This document shows positions 41,153-50,100 of a DNA stretch of 64,000 nt, piece by piece. Location of the stretch: contig JAJVIN010000006.1 in assembly GCA_022071945.1 (NCBI GenBank), forward strand, positions 1-64,000, read 5' to 3'. Each line of letters opens with the position of its first letter. The stretch's first letter is position 1. The position numbers were made by a program, and so were the translations under genes. The notes beneath the pieces are model-generated. The model was not told the origin of the DNA and ran no database searches. It was given only the letters and a program-made list of their open reading frames with translations. Source of the DNA: Thermoanaerobaculia bacterium (GTDB taxonomy: Bacteria > Acidobacteriota > Thermoanaerobaculia > UBA5066).

Positions 41153-41953
41153 ATGACTGGCCGCAAGAAGGTTGAAGAGCTCTTCACCCGGGCCCTCGAG
41201 GAGGGCGGCATCGAGAACCAGGATCCCCAGAACGCCGTCATCGCCGAGCTCCAGGCAAACCTGGACTCCCACGTCTTCGAGCGTTGCTCGCGCCTCTGCG
41301 GATCCCCCTCGCTCGACGACAGGATCATCGGCGTGTGGGTTCTGGGACAGAACAACTGCGAGGAAAAGACGATGGCCAGGGAGGCCACGACCCGCCTCCT
41401 CGAGGTTCTCTCGCAGGAGACGGAGAGCCTCGTCCTCGCCTCGCTCGCCCTGGCGCTCGGACACCTCGGGGACCGCCGCTCGGTCGGCCCCCTGACCTCT
41501 CTCGCAACTCACGAGGACGATGACGTTCGCGAGGCCGTCGCGTACGCCCTGGCCGAGCTGGCGGATCCGTCCACGGTTCCGGTCCTCATCGAGCTCTCGA
41601 GGGATGTCTACGAGGGCGCGCGGAGCTACGCGACGCTGGGGCTCGGAACGGCCCTCGACCTCGACACCCCCGAGATCCGGCGGGCTCTCTTCGACCGCAT
41701 CGACGACCTCGACGACGAAACCCGGGGCGAGGCCCTGGTGGGGCTCTCGCGCCGAAAGGACCCGCGCGTCCTCGCGCCCCTGCGCGAGGAACTCGAGAGC
41801 GAGGATGTCGGGCCGCTCGCCATCGAGGCCGCCATGCAGCTCGGAGACCCTTCGCTTCTCGAGCCGCTCGAAGCGCTAAAGGCCTGGTGGGACGAGGACG
41901 AGGCTCTCCTCGCGGCAGCCGTCAAGGCCTGCAAAAAGGCCCATCGGCCTTAG
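41153..41953 (+). CDS. HEAT-repeat protein
   Basis: A 266-residue protein of PBS-lyase-type HEAT repeats. Helical pairs recur with patterns such as LALALGHLGDRRSVGPLTSL, AVAYALAELADPSTVPVLIEL and EALVGLSRRKDPRVLAPL. Such proteins are scaffolds or act on tetrapyrrole or other cofactor proteins; nothing here shows enzymatic activity. It lies 14 bp after tnaA with a GAGGAGG site, so cotranscription is likely and a protein-protein role with tryptophanase is possible. It converges with the isochorismatase-fold gene. Confidence 0.8.
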   Translation: MTGRKKVEELFTRALEEGGIENQDPQNAVIAELQANLDSHVFERCSRLCGSPSLDDRIIGVWVLGQNNCEEKTMAREATTRLLEVLSQETESLVLASLALALGHLGDRRSVGPLTSLATHEDDDVREAVAYALAELADPSTVPVLIELSRDVYEGARSYATLGLGTALDLDTPEIRRALFDRIDDLDDETRGEALVGLSRRKDPRVLAPLREELESEDVGPLAIEAAMQLGDPSLLEPLEALKAWWDEDEALLAAAVKACKKAHRP

Positions 41954-41980
41954 GCCTGGATCTTTCGCGCGAAGGGCGCA

Positions 41981-43051
41981 TCAGGACAGGTCGAGCCCGG
42001 GCCAGGTCCCAAGGGGATCGGTAGAGGTCACAAGGTGCATGCCCGCGGCCTCGAACCGCCGCAGGGATTCCTCCGCCTCGGGAGTGAAGTCGGCCAGGAA
42101 ACCCTGCCCCGTGCCGTCGGGAATGGCGACTGCGGACATGCAGTCCTTGAGGATGTAGACCTTCTCCGCAAGACGCTCGTCACGAGACTGGATCTCGGCC
42201 AGAAGATCGTCGATCGAACTCCTGACACAGTGGCTCGCCGCCTGCCCCGCGATGATCAGATAGTCCTCTTTCAGGAGCCGCTCGATGAGCTCCCTGTTTC
42301 TCTCGGCCAGATGCCCCCCGTCATGGCGCGTGAGGACTTCTGGAGACAGAACCGAGTAGTTCTCGGTCAGAGGGTTGCCCCCCTTGACCTCGATCGCGCC
42401 CCTGGCAGACCGGACAAAAGAGTGGAAGAGACGCGCCTCCTGGATGACGCCGCTCAGGACGTGCCCTTCTCCGCCGAGGAGGCAGTGGGGCGGCCAGAGA
42501 TAGAGCCTGTACTTCCCCGCTCTCTCCAGCTCGGCCGAGTAGTGATCGACCTGCCGGAGAAGCCACCCGTAGTCGCCCCCACAGAGCCACTCCGCAACGG
42601 CCGGATTGGGACGGACTTTTCCCCCGCGAATCTCCGATGTCGTGATCTCTCGGTGGGGCGAGAGCGGCTCACCCAGCGAGTCGAGCCAGAAGGAGGGAAA
42701 GAAGATCTGGTGCGGGAAGTGGGTGTCCATCGTCGAGGTCGTCTCGGTGAGGAGCGCCAGGTTTCCGTAGATGAACCTCGCGATCCGTTCATTGTCCGCA
42801 ATCGCGCCACGGCCGCTTCGCCCCCCCACGAATAGCGACCCCTCAGGAAAGCAGAAGTCCTTCTGCACGTCGATCAGGAGCAGGTGAACCCTCTTTCTGT
42901 CGGATCCGGCAGGCCGCAAGCCATGCTCCCTGCGAAACCTCACAGCCTCCGCCAAGAGGGCCATCTCGTTCGGTCTGAAGCCCCACTGTGCCGCGTGAGC
43001 CGGGTCGAAAAAGCCAGGTACGGGAAGGACATCATCCGTTCTCGCCGCCAT
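41981..43051 (-). CDS. Isochorismatase-fold hydrolase, nicotinamidase-like
   Basis: A 356-residue cysteine hydrolase. The catalytic triad is D61 (LLLIDVQKDF), K223 (EVKGGNP) and C275 (GQAASHCVRSS). Nicotinamidase-type metal-site elements are present: STMDTHFPHQ (D109, H111, H114) and the 'WPPHCLLGG' block (186-194). The family is normally 180-220 residues; the excess comes from an N-terminal extension of about 50 and a C-terminal tail with FTPEAEESLRRFEAAG. It probably hydrolyses nicotinamide or a related amide, but the extension makes this uncertain. AAGGAGGAGG in front of the ATG is a perfect ribosome binding site. It stands 99 bp from the upstream fusion gene stop. Confidence 0.8.
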   Translation of the reverse strand: MAARTDDVLPVPGFFDPAHAAQWGFRPNEMALLAEAVRFRREHGLRPAGSDRKRVHLLLIDVQKDFCFPEGSLFVGGRSGRGAIADNERIARFIYGNLALLTETTSTMDTHFPHQIFFPSFWLDSLGEPLSPHREITTSEIRGGKVRPNPAVAEWLCGGDYGWLLRQVDHYSAELERAGKYRLYLWPPHCLLGGEGHVLSGVIQEARLFHSFVRSARGAIEVKGGNPLTENYSVLSPEVLTRHDGGHLAERNRELIERLLKEDYLIIAGQAASHCVRSSIDDLLAEIQSRDERLAEKVYILKDCMSAVAIPDGTGQGFLADFTPEAEESLRRFEAAGMHLVTSTDPLGTWPGLDLS

Positions 43052-43150
43052 GTCGGGCCTCCTCCTTCGTGTTTACTCAACACTAAGCTAGTCCGCCGCC
43101 CCTCCCTTGTCAAGGGAGCGGCGCCGGCGACAGCCTCATCCCCCAGAGGC

Positions 43151-44899
43151 TCAGCGGAGCCTCCGGGCCAGCGAAACGGTGAAGATTCCCCACTCGTCGA
43201 TTCGCTCCTCGAGCTTCTCGAATCCGGCCTCGGCCACGAGCTCGTCCATCTCCCGCTGGGTGCGGCGCCTCATGACCCACCGCTTGCCGTCCCTGTGGCT
43301 CGTCAGGACGCGGGCGATCAGCTCGAGCTGCGGATGCCAGGGCTGGTTGGTGTAGAGAAGGTAGCCGTCCGGTTCGATGGCCGAGGCGAGGCCCTGCAAG
43401 GACTCGAGAACGGGCTTGTTCTCGGGAAAGAGTTCGTAGAGTCCCGAGACGATCGCGAGAGTCGGCTTCGGGTCCAGAGACGAGAGGGAAGCGCGGTCGA
43501 AGGCGTCGCCTCTCTCGAAGCGCGCCGTCTTCCCGAGACCCTTTTCCTCGATGAGGCGCCGTCCGGCCTCGACGTTGACCTCGCTGAAGTCTCGCAACAG
43601 AAGCGATTCGGGCGAAAGACCCGCGCGGGTGACGGCCTCGACGACGTAGCGGCCGTGGCCGGCCGCGATGTCGACGATTCGAAGGGGCTTGAGCTCTTCC
43701 TTCAGGCGGGCGGCGGCCGAGGCAATGAGCTCTTCGAGATGCAGCTTTCGCTGGCGGATCCCCCTCCACCCGATGCTGTCGAGGTAGACGCGGTCGATGA
43801 GGGTGCCGATGGGGGTCACGCCGCCGGCCCGGTTCCGATAGACGTAGTCGAGGGTGCTGCCCGAGTCAAAGCCCATCCGCCATCCGAGCCGGATCCCCTC
43901 GGACAGCTTGCCGATTGTTTGCATCTGGAGCCGGGTCGCTGCCCAGAAGAGGCCCCGGGGAGAGAGGGGCGAAAGGGGCTCGGAGAGGCGGTCATGCTCT
44001 TCCCGAGTGGGTCCAGACTCGTCCGCGGTGAGGAGGGTCCGCTCCTCGGGAGGTTCGGAGAACGCGAGTTCCAGAAAGCCCCGAACCTTCTCCACCGCCG
44101 CCCTGCGGTCCTTTTCCCCCAGGGTGTCGTGGAAAAAGCCCGGGAACTCGTGGAGTTCCTTCACCGGGCTTCCCAGCCGCTCAAAGAAGCGCCGCTGGGG
44201 CTCCTTGCGGACGACCCAGTCGGAACCGGAGACGAGCACCTGCGTCGGGACCCTGATCGCGGCGGCATCCGAAACGACCCTGTCGGCCGTCTCGTGGAGC
44301 CCGAGGAGGACATTGACGGCAATCGGCCGGACGATGAGGGGGTCCGACTCATAGGTTCGGATCCTCTCGGGGTCGTGCGTGAGGAACTTCGCCTTGACGT
44401 ACGAGGTCACGAAGGGGCGCCGTGCGACCCTCGCGAGAAGGCGGAGTCCCGCTTTCGCGAAGGGAACATAGAGCTTGATATCGAAGGCCGGTGCCGCCAG
44501 CACCATGGCCCGAAGCCGGGGGGCGTAGTCATGCACCCAGGCGGCCGCGATGACGCTTCCGACGCTCTGCCCCACGACCGCGATGTCCTCTTCACGCAGA
44601 TTGAACTTCTGACAGATGTGCCGGACGAACTCGTCCGCGTCCTTCACGAGGCGCGAGAAGCTCTCCGCGTATCCCCGGTCTCCCCCTGACTTCCCGAGAC
44701 CTCTTGCGTCCCAGGCGAAGAAGTCCCGTGCCGGGAGATCCAGCTCGTCGACGAGGTGGGCCATCCTCCCGCCATGTTCGTGTCCGCGGTGAAACAGGAC
44801 GATGGCCCTCTCCGGCCACGGGTTCTCCGTCGGCCAGTGGCGGAAGTGGATCTCGCACCCATCGCTCGTTTGGAACGAATACTCGCGGACGACTCTCAT
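43151..44899 (-). CDS. Alpha/beta hydrolase-SAM methyltransferase fusion protein
   Basis: A 582-residue bifunctional protein. The N-terminal domain (about 1-300) is an alpha/beta hydrolase of the monoacylglycerol lipase/lysophospholipase type: oxyanion region VLFHRGHEHGGR, WDARGLGKSGG and nucleophile S112 in VVGQSVGS; the acid and histidine follow near VSGSDWVV and FPGFFHDT. The C-terminal domain (about 370-582) is a class I methyltransferase with the SAM motif VDIAAGHGRY near 410. The two activities suggest remodelling of a lipid or ester intermediate. Related fusions are known in phospholipid-like gene neighbourhoods in other bacteria, but here no lipid gene is adjacent. The ATG at 44899 has GGAGG 9 nt upstream; a longer reading lacks support. 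Confidence 0.85.
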   Translation of the reverse strand: MRVVREYSFQTSDGCEIHFRHWPTENPWPERAIVLFHRGHEHGGRMAHLVDELDLPARDFFAWDARGLGKSGGDRGYAESFSRLVKDADEFVRHICQKFNLREEDIAVVGQSVGSVIAAAWVHDYAPRLRAMVLAAPAFDIKLYVPFAKAGLRLLARVARRPFVTSYVKAKFLTHDPERIRTYESDPLIVRPIAVNVLLGLHETADRVVSDAAAIRVPTQVLVSGSDWVVRKEPQRRFFERLGSPVKELHEFPGFFHDTLGEKDRRAAVEKVRGFLELAFSEPPEERTLLTADESGPTREEHDRLSEPLSPLSPRGLFWAATRLQMQTIGKLSEGIRLGWRMGFDSGSTLDYVYRNRAGGVTPIGTLIDRVYLDSIGWRGIRQRKLHLEELIASAAARLKEELKPLRIVDIAAGHGRYVVEAVTRAGLSPESLLLRDFSEVNVEAGRRLIEEKGLGKTARFERGDAFDRASLSSLDPKPTLAIVSGLYELFPENKPVLESLQGLASAIEPDGYLLYTNQPWHPQLELIARVLTSHRDGKRWVMRRRTQREMDELVAEAGFEKLEERIDEWGIFTVSLARRLR

Positions 44900-45180
44900 C
44901 AGGGCTTCCCTCCAGCTCGAGGCGGCGCTCGGATTCTGCCATCGGAACGTCCCCCGGCACCTTCCAGAGCGGGTCTCTACTTGACCCATGGATCAGAAAA
45001 GGGACCGCTCCCGCCCTCCGGATTCCGAGTCAAAGCCCCTCTGCTGGAGCCAGATAGCGAGCGTTTACGCGCGGTTCCGCGCTGCTTCAACGCGGGGAGG
45101 CCGGACGCCGCCATGCTGGACTCGTGAATCCCAACTTGCGCATGCGTCTTGCTTGAAGAGCCGTCGATCGGGGGGTTCAC

Positions 45181-46836
45181 ATGAGAAAGATGTTGCTGAG
45201 TCTGCTGCTGGCCGGGGTCGTCCTTCCGCTGGGTGCGGGCCGCACGCCGAGAGAGCAGGAGATGGAAGTCCTCAGGGAGCACGAGCCCGCGGCGGACATC
45301 CATGAGCACGCGAACGGGCCCGCCCCCGGGCTCGATCCGGCGGATGCCCGGGTGAAGCTCTCCGAGCTGTTCCAGGAAGCAGCGATTCAGTACGACGTCC
45401 CGGTGGAGGTTCTTCTGACGATTTCCTACGCGGAAAACCGCTGGAACGACCACGGGGGCCGGCCCTCCATCGACAACGGCTACGGGCTCATGCACCTCGT
45501 GGAGAACCCCCAGGCCCAGACGCTCACTCTGGCCGCGGAACTCACCGGAGCGTCACCCGAGAGGCTCCGCCGGAACCGGGCGGCGAACATTCGCGGCGGC
45601 GCGGCGATCCTGCGGGCGTGGGCGGACGAAGCCGGGATGACGGCCTCCGAGAGGGGCGACGTGAACGCGTGGTACCCGGTCGTGGCGCGCTACAGCAACG
45701 CCCGCGACCGCTCTGTCGCCGCAGACTACGCCGATCAGGTCTTCGGCTTTCTGGCTGGCGGTCTCTCGTCCGAGGCGGTGACGGGAGAGGTCATCGAAGT
45801 GCTCGCGAGAGAAGTCGAGCCGAACCGGAGAGGATTCGAGGGCCTCGTGAGGAGCCCGGCGCCCGACTTCGATGGAGTTCCTCCTGCGATTCGCGCGGAG
45901 GGTGCCGGAGCCCCCTCCGGTGCCGGCACGCTCTCCACGGACTACGGTCCGGCCTATTGGGTGGCCGCCTCGACCTCGAACTACCGCGTCGCGAACCGGC
46001 CCAGCGACTACGCCATCGATCGCGTCGTCATCCACGACACGGAAGGAAGCTACTCCGGCACGATCAACTGGTTCAAGAACCCCTCAGCGAGGGTCTCCGC
46101 CCACTACGTGCTCCGTTCGAGCGACGGCCAGATCACGCAGATGGTGAGAGAGAAGGACGTCGCGTGGCACGTCGCCTGCTGGAACAACAGGTCGATCGGC
46201 CTCGAACACGAGGGTTACGCCTCCCAGCCGGGCTGGTACACCGACCCGATGTACCGCGCCTCCGCGGCCCTCGTTCGCAACATCTGCAACAAGTACGGGA
46301 TCCCGAAGGACCGCACTCACATCGTCAGCCACAAGGACGTCTCGGACCAGACCGGTTGCACCGATCACACCGACCCCGGGAACTACTGGGACTGGACCTA
46401 CTTCATGAACCTCGTGAACGGGTCCACGTACTCGACGATCGTCGACAACGCGACGTCGGGGCGTTTCACCGCGAGTGGCAACTGGGGACTGTCGAGCTAT
46501 TCGTCCGGCCGTTACGGGGCGGACTACCGCTACGCCAATCCTCAGGCCGTCAGCGATGCCGCCTGGTTCAAGGTGAACATCCCCTCGACCGGGAGTTACG
46601 AGGTCTTCGCCTGGTGGCCCGCCAACAGCGGATACAGCTCCTCGGTTCCCTTCGTCGTGATGACGACGACCGGAGCTCAGTACATCTATCGCGACCAGCG
46701 GGTCAATGGCGGCAAGTGGAACAGCCTGGGGGTCTTCTCCCTCGCCGCGGGAGACACGAACATCGTGGGTGTCTCTCGCTGGACCTCGGCGTCCGGCTAT
46801 GTGATCGCCGACGCCGTCAAGGTCGTGAGGAAGTAG
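45181..46836 (+). CDS. Secreted N-acetylmuramoyl-L-alanine amidase, three-domain
   Basis: A 551-residue exported protein. A signal peptide (1-19) is followed by a lytic-transglycosylase-like domain (about 50-195) with a candidate catalytic Glu in ISYAENRW and GYGLMHL. Next is an Amidase_2/PGRP domain (about 255-415) with zinc ligands in VVIHDTEG, HIVSHKDV and DHTDPGN. The C-terminus (about 420-551) is a beta-sandwich of the golvesin-C type (ASGNWGLSSYSSGRYGADYRYA; ADAVKVVRK), probably for carbohydrate or wall binding. It likely cuts peptidoglycan in the periplasm or outside the cell. GGGGGG stands before the ATG. The 281 bp upstream show no other gene. Confidence 0.88.
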   Translation: MRKMLLSLLLAGVVLPLGAGRTPREQEMEVLREHEPAADIHEHANGPAPGLDPADARVKLSELFQEAAIQYDVPVEVLLTISYAENRWNDHGGRPSIDNGYGLMHLVENPQAQTLTLAAELTGASPERLRRNRAANIRGGAAILRAWADEAGMTASERGDVNAWYPVVARYSNARDRSVAADYADQVFGFLAGGLSSEAVTGEVIEVLAREVEPNRRGFEGLVRSPAPDFDGVPPAIRAEGAGAPSGAGTLSTDYGPAYWVAASTSNYRVANRPSDYAIDRVVIHDTEGSYSGTINWFKNPSARVSAHYVLRSSDGQITQMVREKDVAWHVACWNNRSIGLEHEGYASQPGWYTDPMYRASAALVRNICNKYGIPKDRTHIVSHKDVSDQTGCTDHTDPGNYWDWTYFMNLVNGSTYSTIVDNATSGRFTASGNWGLSSYSSGRYGADYRYANPQAVSDAAWFKVNIPSTGSYEVFAWWPANSGYSSSVPFVVMTTTGAQYIYRDQRVNGGKWNSLGVFSLAAGDTNIVGVSRWTSASGYVIADAVKVVRK

Positions 46837-46926
46837 CGGGTCGAGAAGCCGGTTTCCTCAAACCGCGATCCCGGCTCGGACCACGATTTCGAGAAACAGC
46901 TGCTTCGTTCCGTAGAGGCCTGAAAA

Positions 46927-47074
46927 GGCCCTCACCCGCCCCCCGGGCACCCTCTCGCGCGATGTGCGGGAGAGGGAACCAGGAGCCTCCGCCTCGACCG
47001 GGAGAGCCGCCCCGTCTGTTCCCTCGCCCCGCCTCGGCGGGGAGAGGGTGGGCCGGAGGCCCGGGTGAGGGGCC
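46927..47074. repeat. Nested inverted-repeat intergenic element
   Basis: The 276-bp gap between the amidase and the VIT/vWA gene holds an element bounded by GGCCCTCACCCG (46927) and CGGGTGAGGGGCC (to 47074), near-perfect inverted copies. Inside are further hairpins, including one around GCCCCGCCTCGGCGGGG near 47025-47045. Elements of this CCCTCACCC...GGGTGAGGG form are common as dispersed intergenic repeats in GC-rich genomes. It may also stop transcription from both sides, since the flanking genes converge. Confidence 0.6.
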
Positions 47075-47112
47075 TCCTCGGAAGATGTCTGTTCTCCGGC
47101 TCTTCCCGGCGG

Positions 47113-50100
47113 CTACTCCGTGATCGGAACCGGCTTCTTCCCCTTCACATCGACGGACGTGATCCGCCGGATCGGCCCTCCGCCCGACACGAGACGGAAC
47201 GGAATGATCTGCAACTCGGGCTCGGCGCCAGACTCTCTCTCGAGGAGCACCACGACGATTCCACGGCTGGCCCCCATCGGACCCGAGCTGAAGTACTTGA
47301 CACCGACCGTGTACGTCCCGGACCTGGGAGCGGCAGCCCGGATGACCTCAGGTCCGAAGCCTCGTGTGACGTCCTCGTAGAGCTCCAGACCAGAAGGGAC
47401 GGACTTGCGTCCATAGAAACACTCGGCCCCGTTGGGGTCGGCAACGTGGAGATCCACGTCATTGGCGTCCGTTTCCCAGGCCAGGGTGATCCGGACGCGA
47501 TCCGTCCTCTCGAGGGAGACTCCCGCCTCTCTGGCCCGGGCTTCGATTTCGAGCCGCTTTTCGGGGGCCCTCGAGCGCCAGGAACGCAGGACGTAGCCGA
47601 GCTCCTCCGAGAGGACCCTCCGGCGGCTGGAAGCCGACCAGCCCGGAAAATCCGTCCGAAGCGCCGTCTCGAGCACGCGCGCGGCTTCCTCCAGCTTCCC
47701 GGAGCGCCAGAGGACGAGGGCCAGGTGCCGATGGGCGTTGAGCCGGTCCGGCCTCATCTCCAGGGCCGCCCTCAGCACCTTCTCGCCCAGGCGGGACTGG
47801 CCACACCTGAAGAGCAGGAGCCCCGCCCGCTGCACCAGCTCGGGCTTGGCGGCCGCGACCTCGACGAGCGAGCCATAGGCGCGAGCCGCGTCCTCTTTCC
47901 GGCCGAGCGCCATCAGGGAGTCGCCGAGCGTCTCGTAGGGCTGGGGATTCTCGGGATCGGCCTCCAGCCACGAAAGCGAGAGCTCCCGGAGCTTCTTCCA
48001 CTCGGCACGGCCGGCAAGTCCTTCCGCGAGCTGGCTGTAGGGTTCGCGATTCAGGGGGTTCGCCTTGATCTGGGCCTCGAGAGACCGGACGGCCTCGTCG
48101 TCCATGCGGACCAGCACCGTCCAGGGAGGCTGCGCGGATCGACGCTGGTCCTCTCCCCCGGTGACTTGCCGGGCTTGCGGCTCGGTGGTCACCCGGCCGG
48201 CCGTGGGAGCGGGCATCGAGCTCTGCGTCCGCTCTCTCTCGGCGGGGCGAGGAGGGGGCGGAGGAGCGGCGGGAGCGGGCTGCCGGGTGCCGGCCTTTGC
48301 CTCGTCTCTCGACGTGTGGTCCGCCGCGACGGCCGGTGCCTCGGCCAGGACGGGCGCGGGTTCTCCCAGAGCTTCCGAGCTGGCAACGGTGCCCAGGGCA
48401 TCTCGATCAGCGCCCGCGCCCGTTCCGTCGGCGCCACCACCCGGCGCGCCGCCGTTTCGGCCCTTCTCCTTCTTGGCTCCGGCCGGTCCCCGCTCTCCGT
48501 TCGCTCTCGTGTCCGACCGGTCCCGCGCATCGCGCGCGCTCGGAGCATCGGTGACGGGCTTCGGCTCAAAGACGCCGGTTTCGTTCGTGACGAAGGCGGG
48601 CTGGGTCCTGTCGAGGCGGGCGATTCCGCGGAGTCCGATCGTGAGGATCGAGGACAGGGCCCGGCGGTCGAGACCGAAGCGGCGATAGTCCTCTTCGGTC
48701 TCGAGGACGAGCAACGTCGTCTCCGGGATGAGGATCCTGTTCTCGATACTGACCCGGACCTTCTCAGTCTCGAGCGCCTTCTGCAGCGCCCGGTCACCCT
48801 CGGTCGCGAGCCGCGCCGAGAGGTGCGCGAGGTAGGCCCGGTAGGCCTCTCTTTCGAGAAGCGGAGAGAAGTCCGGCGGCAGGCTCATCTGGTGAAGGGG
48901 CGCTACCGGGGCGGGTGTCTTTCCGATCTTCAGCGCGGGGTGAGGGGCTTCTCCGGCACGCAGGCGAGCGAAGCAGAGGATCTCCTGGCCCGGCTGCACA
49001 TCGCCGACCGTCCGGGGGTAGAACCACTCGGCGGCCGGGTCGTTCACCGAGAGCTCCGCCCCGAGCGGGAGGCGGAGTTGGCGAGTGGCCTCGACTGCCT
49101 TCTTCTCGAGGTTCTCGGTGAAGGGAATCTCGGCGATTCTGCCGCGGCCCCGGGTGACGTTCTCGAGGGTGGTCCGGTCCTGCCTCGGGCCCATGACGAG
49201 GGCATGCAAGAGGGTGCCTTTCGGCCAACCGTCGAGGGGTCTGACGAGGTCGGCGAGCTTGTTGGGTCCGAGCGTCGCCGCGCCATCCGAGACGAGAACG
49301 AAGGTCACCGCCGGGATCCTCGCGGCGGCCGAGGCGGCCGCCGTGAGCGCCCCGGCAAGGTCCGTGGCACCCAGATAGGCACGGCCCGTCAGGGCGGACC
49401 CGATCTCGCGCGCCCACTCCGCCGCCGGCTTGACTCCGGCCGGCACGACCGTCTGATCGAAGAACGTGATTTCGACCCTGTCTCCGGAAGGAAGCGTGCG
49501 AAGGACCGTCTCGAGGGCCCGGGCGCGGAATCGAGCCCCCTCGGCTCCCGAGGCCGAGGTGTCGACGAAGAAGTGCCAGCTCCTTCCACCGTTCGGCACG
49601 GCCTGCCGGGGCAGCTCCGGGCGGAACGCGTAGAGAGCGAACTCCCCCGCCTGGAGAATCTCCAGCTTCGCGCGGGTGGGATCGGCCTTCCAGGAGAACT
49701 CGATGTCCGCATCCGGGACGAAGTCCCGCTCCTCGAGCTCGAGGGTTTGTACGCTGGCGAGCCGGGCGCTCTTGGATGCCTGAATCTGGGTCTCTCTGGT
49801 CTCGTTGAGCGTCTCCCCCTTGAGGGGTGCCAGGAGAGCCGTGAAGTGGAAGTGCCCCATCCGGGGGAGTCCGCGCAGCGGGAACCTGTACGTCCGCCGC
49901 CCGTCCTCGCCGGAAACCAGGAGTGAGTAAGAGAGGACGAGCCTCACTTCGGCCCGGGGCTCGATCGGGAAGATCCTGGCCGAGAAGCGGTTGCCCTGCT
50001 CTTGCTCGAGGAGGGCCGGGTCTCGCATCTGGTGGAGGATCTCGTCGTAGATCCGGTTCGCGCGCAGGCGTTCGACGACCTCCCCTTCCATCAGCTTTCC

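Noticed and set aside
44988-45305. A 105-codon plus-strand gene before the amidase
   Set aside because: It overlaps the amidase start in another frame and has no coding features.
47065-49926. A 953-codon open frame on the plus strand opposite the VIT/vWA gene
   Set aside because: It has Arg/Gly/Leu-rich, motif-free composition typical of antisense frames in GC-rich genes; the minus strand encodes clear domains.
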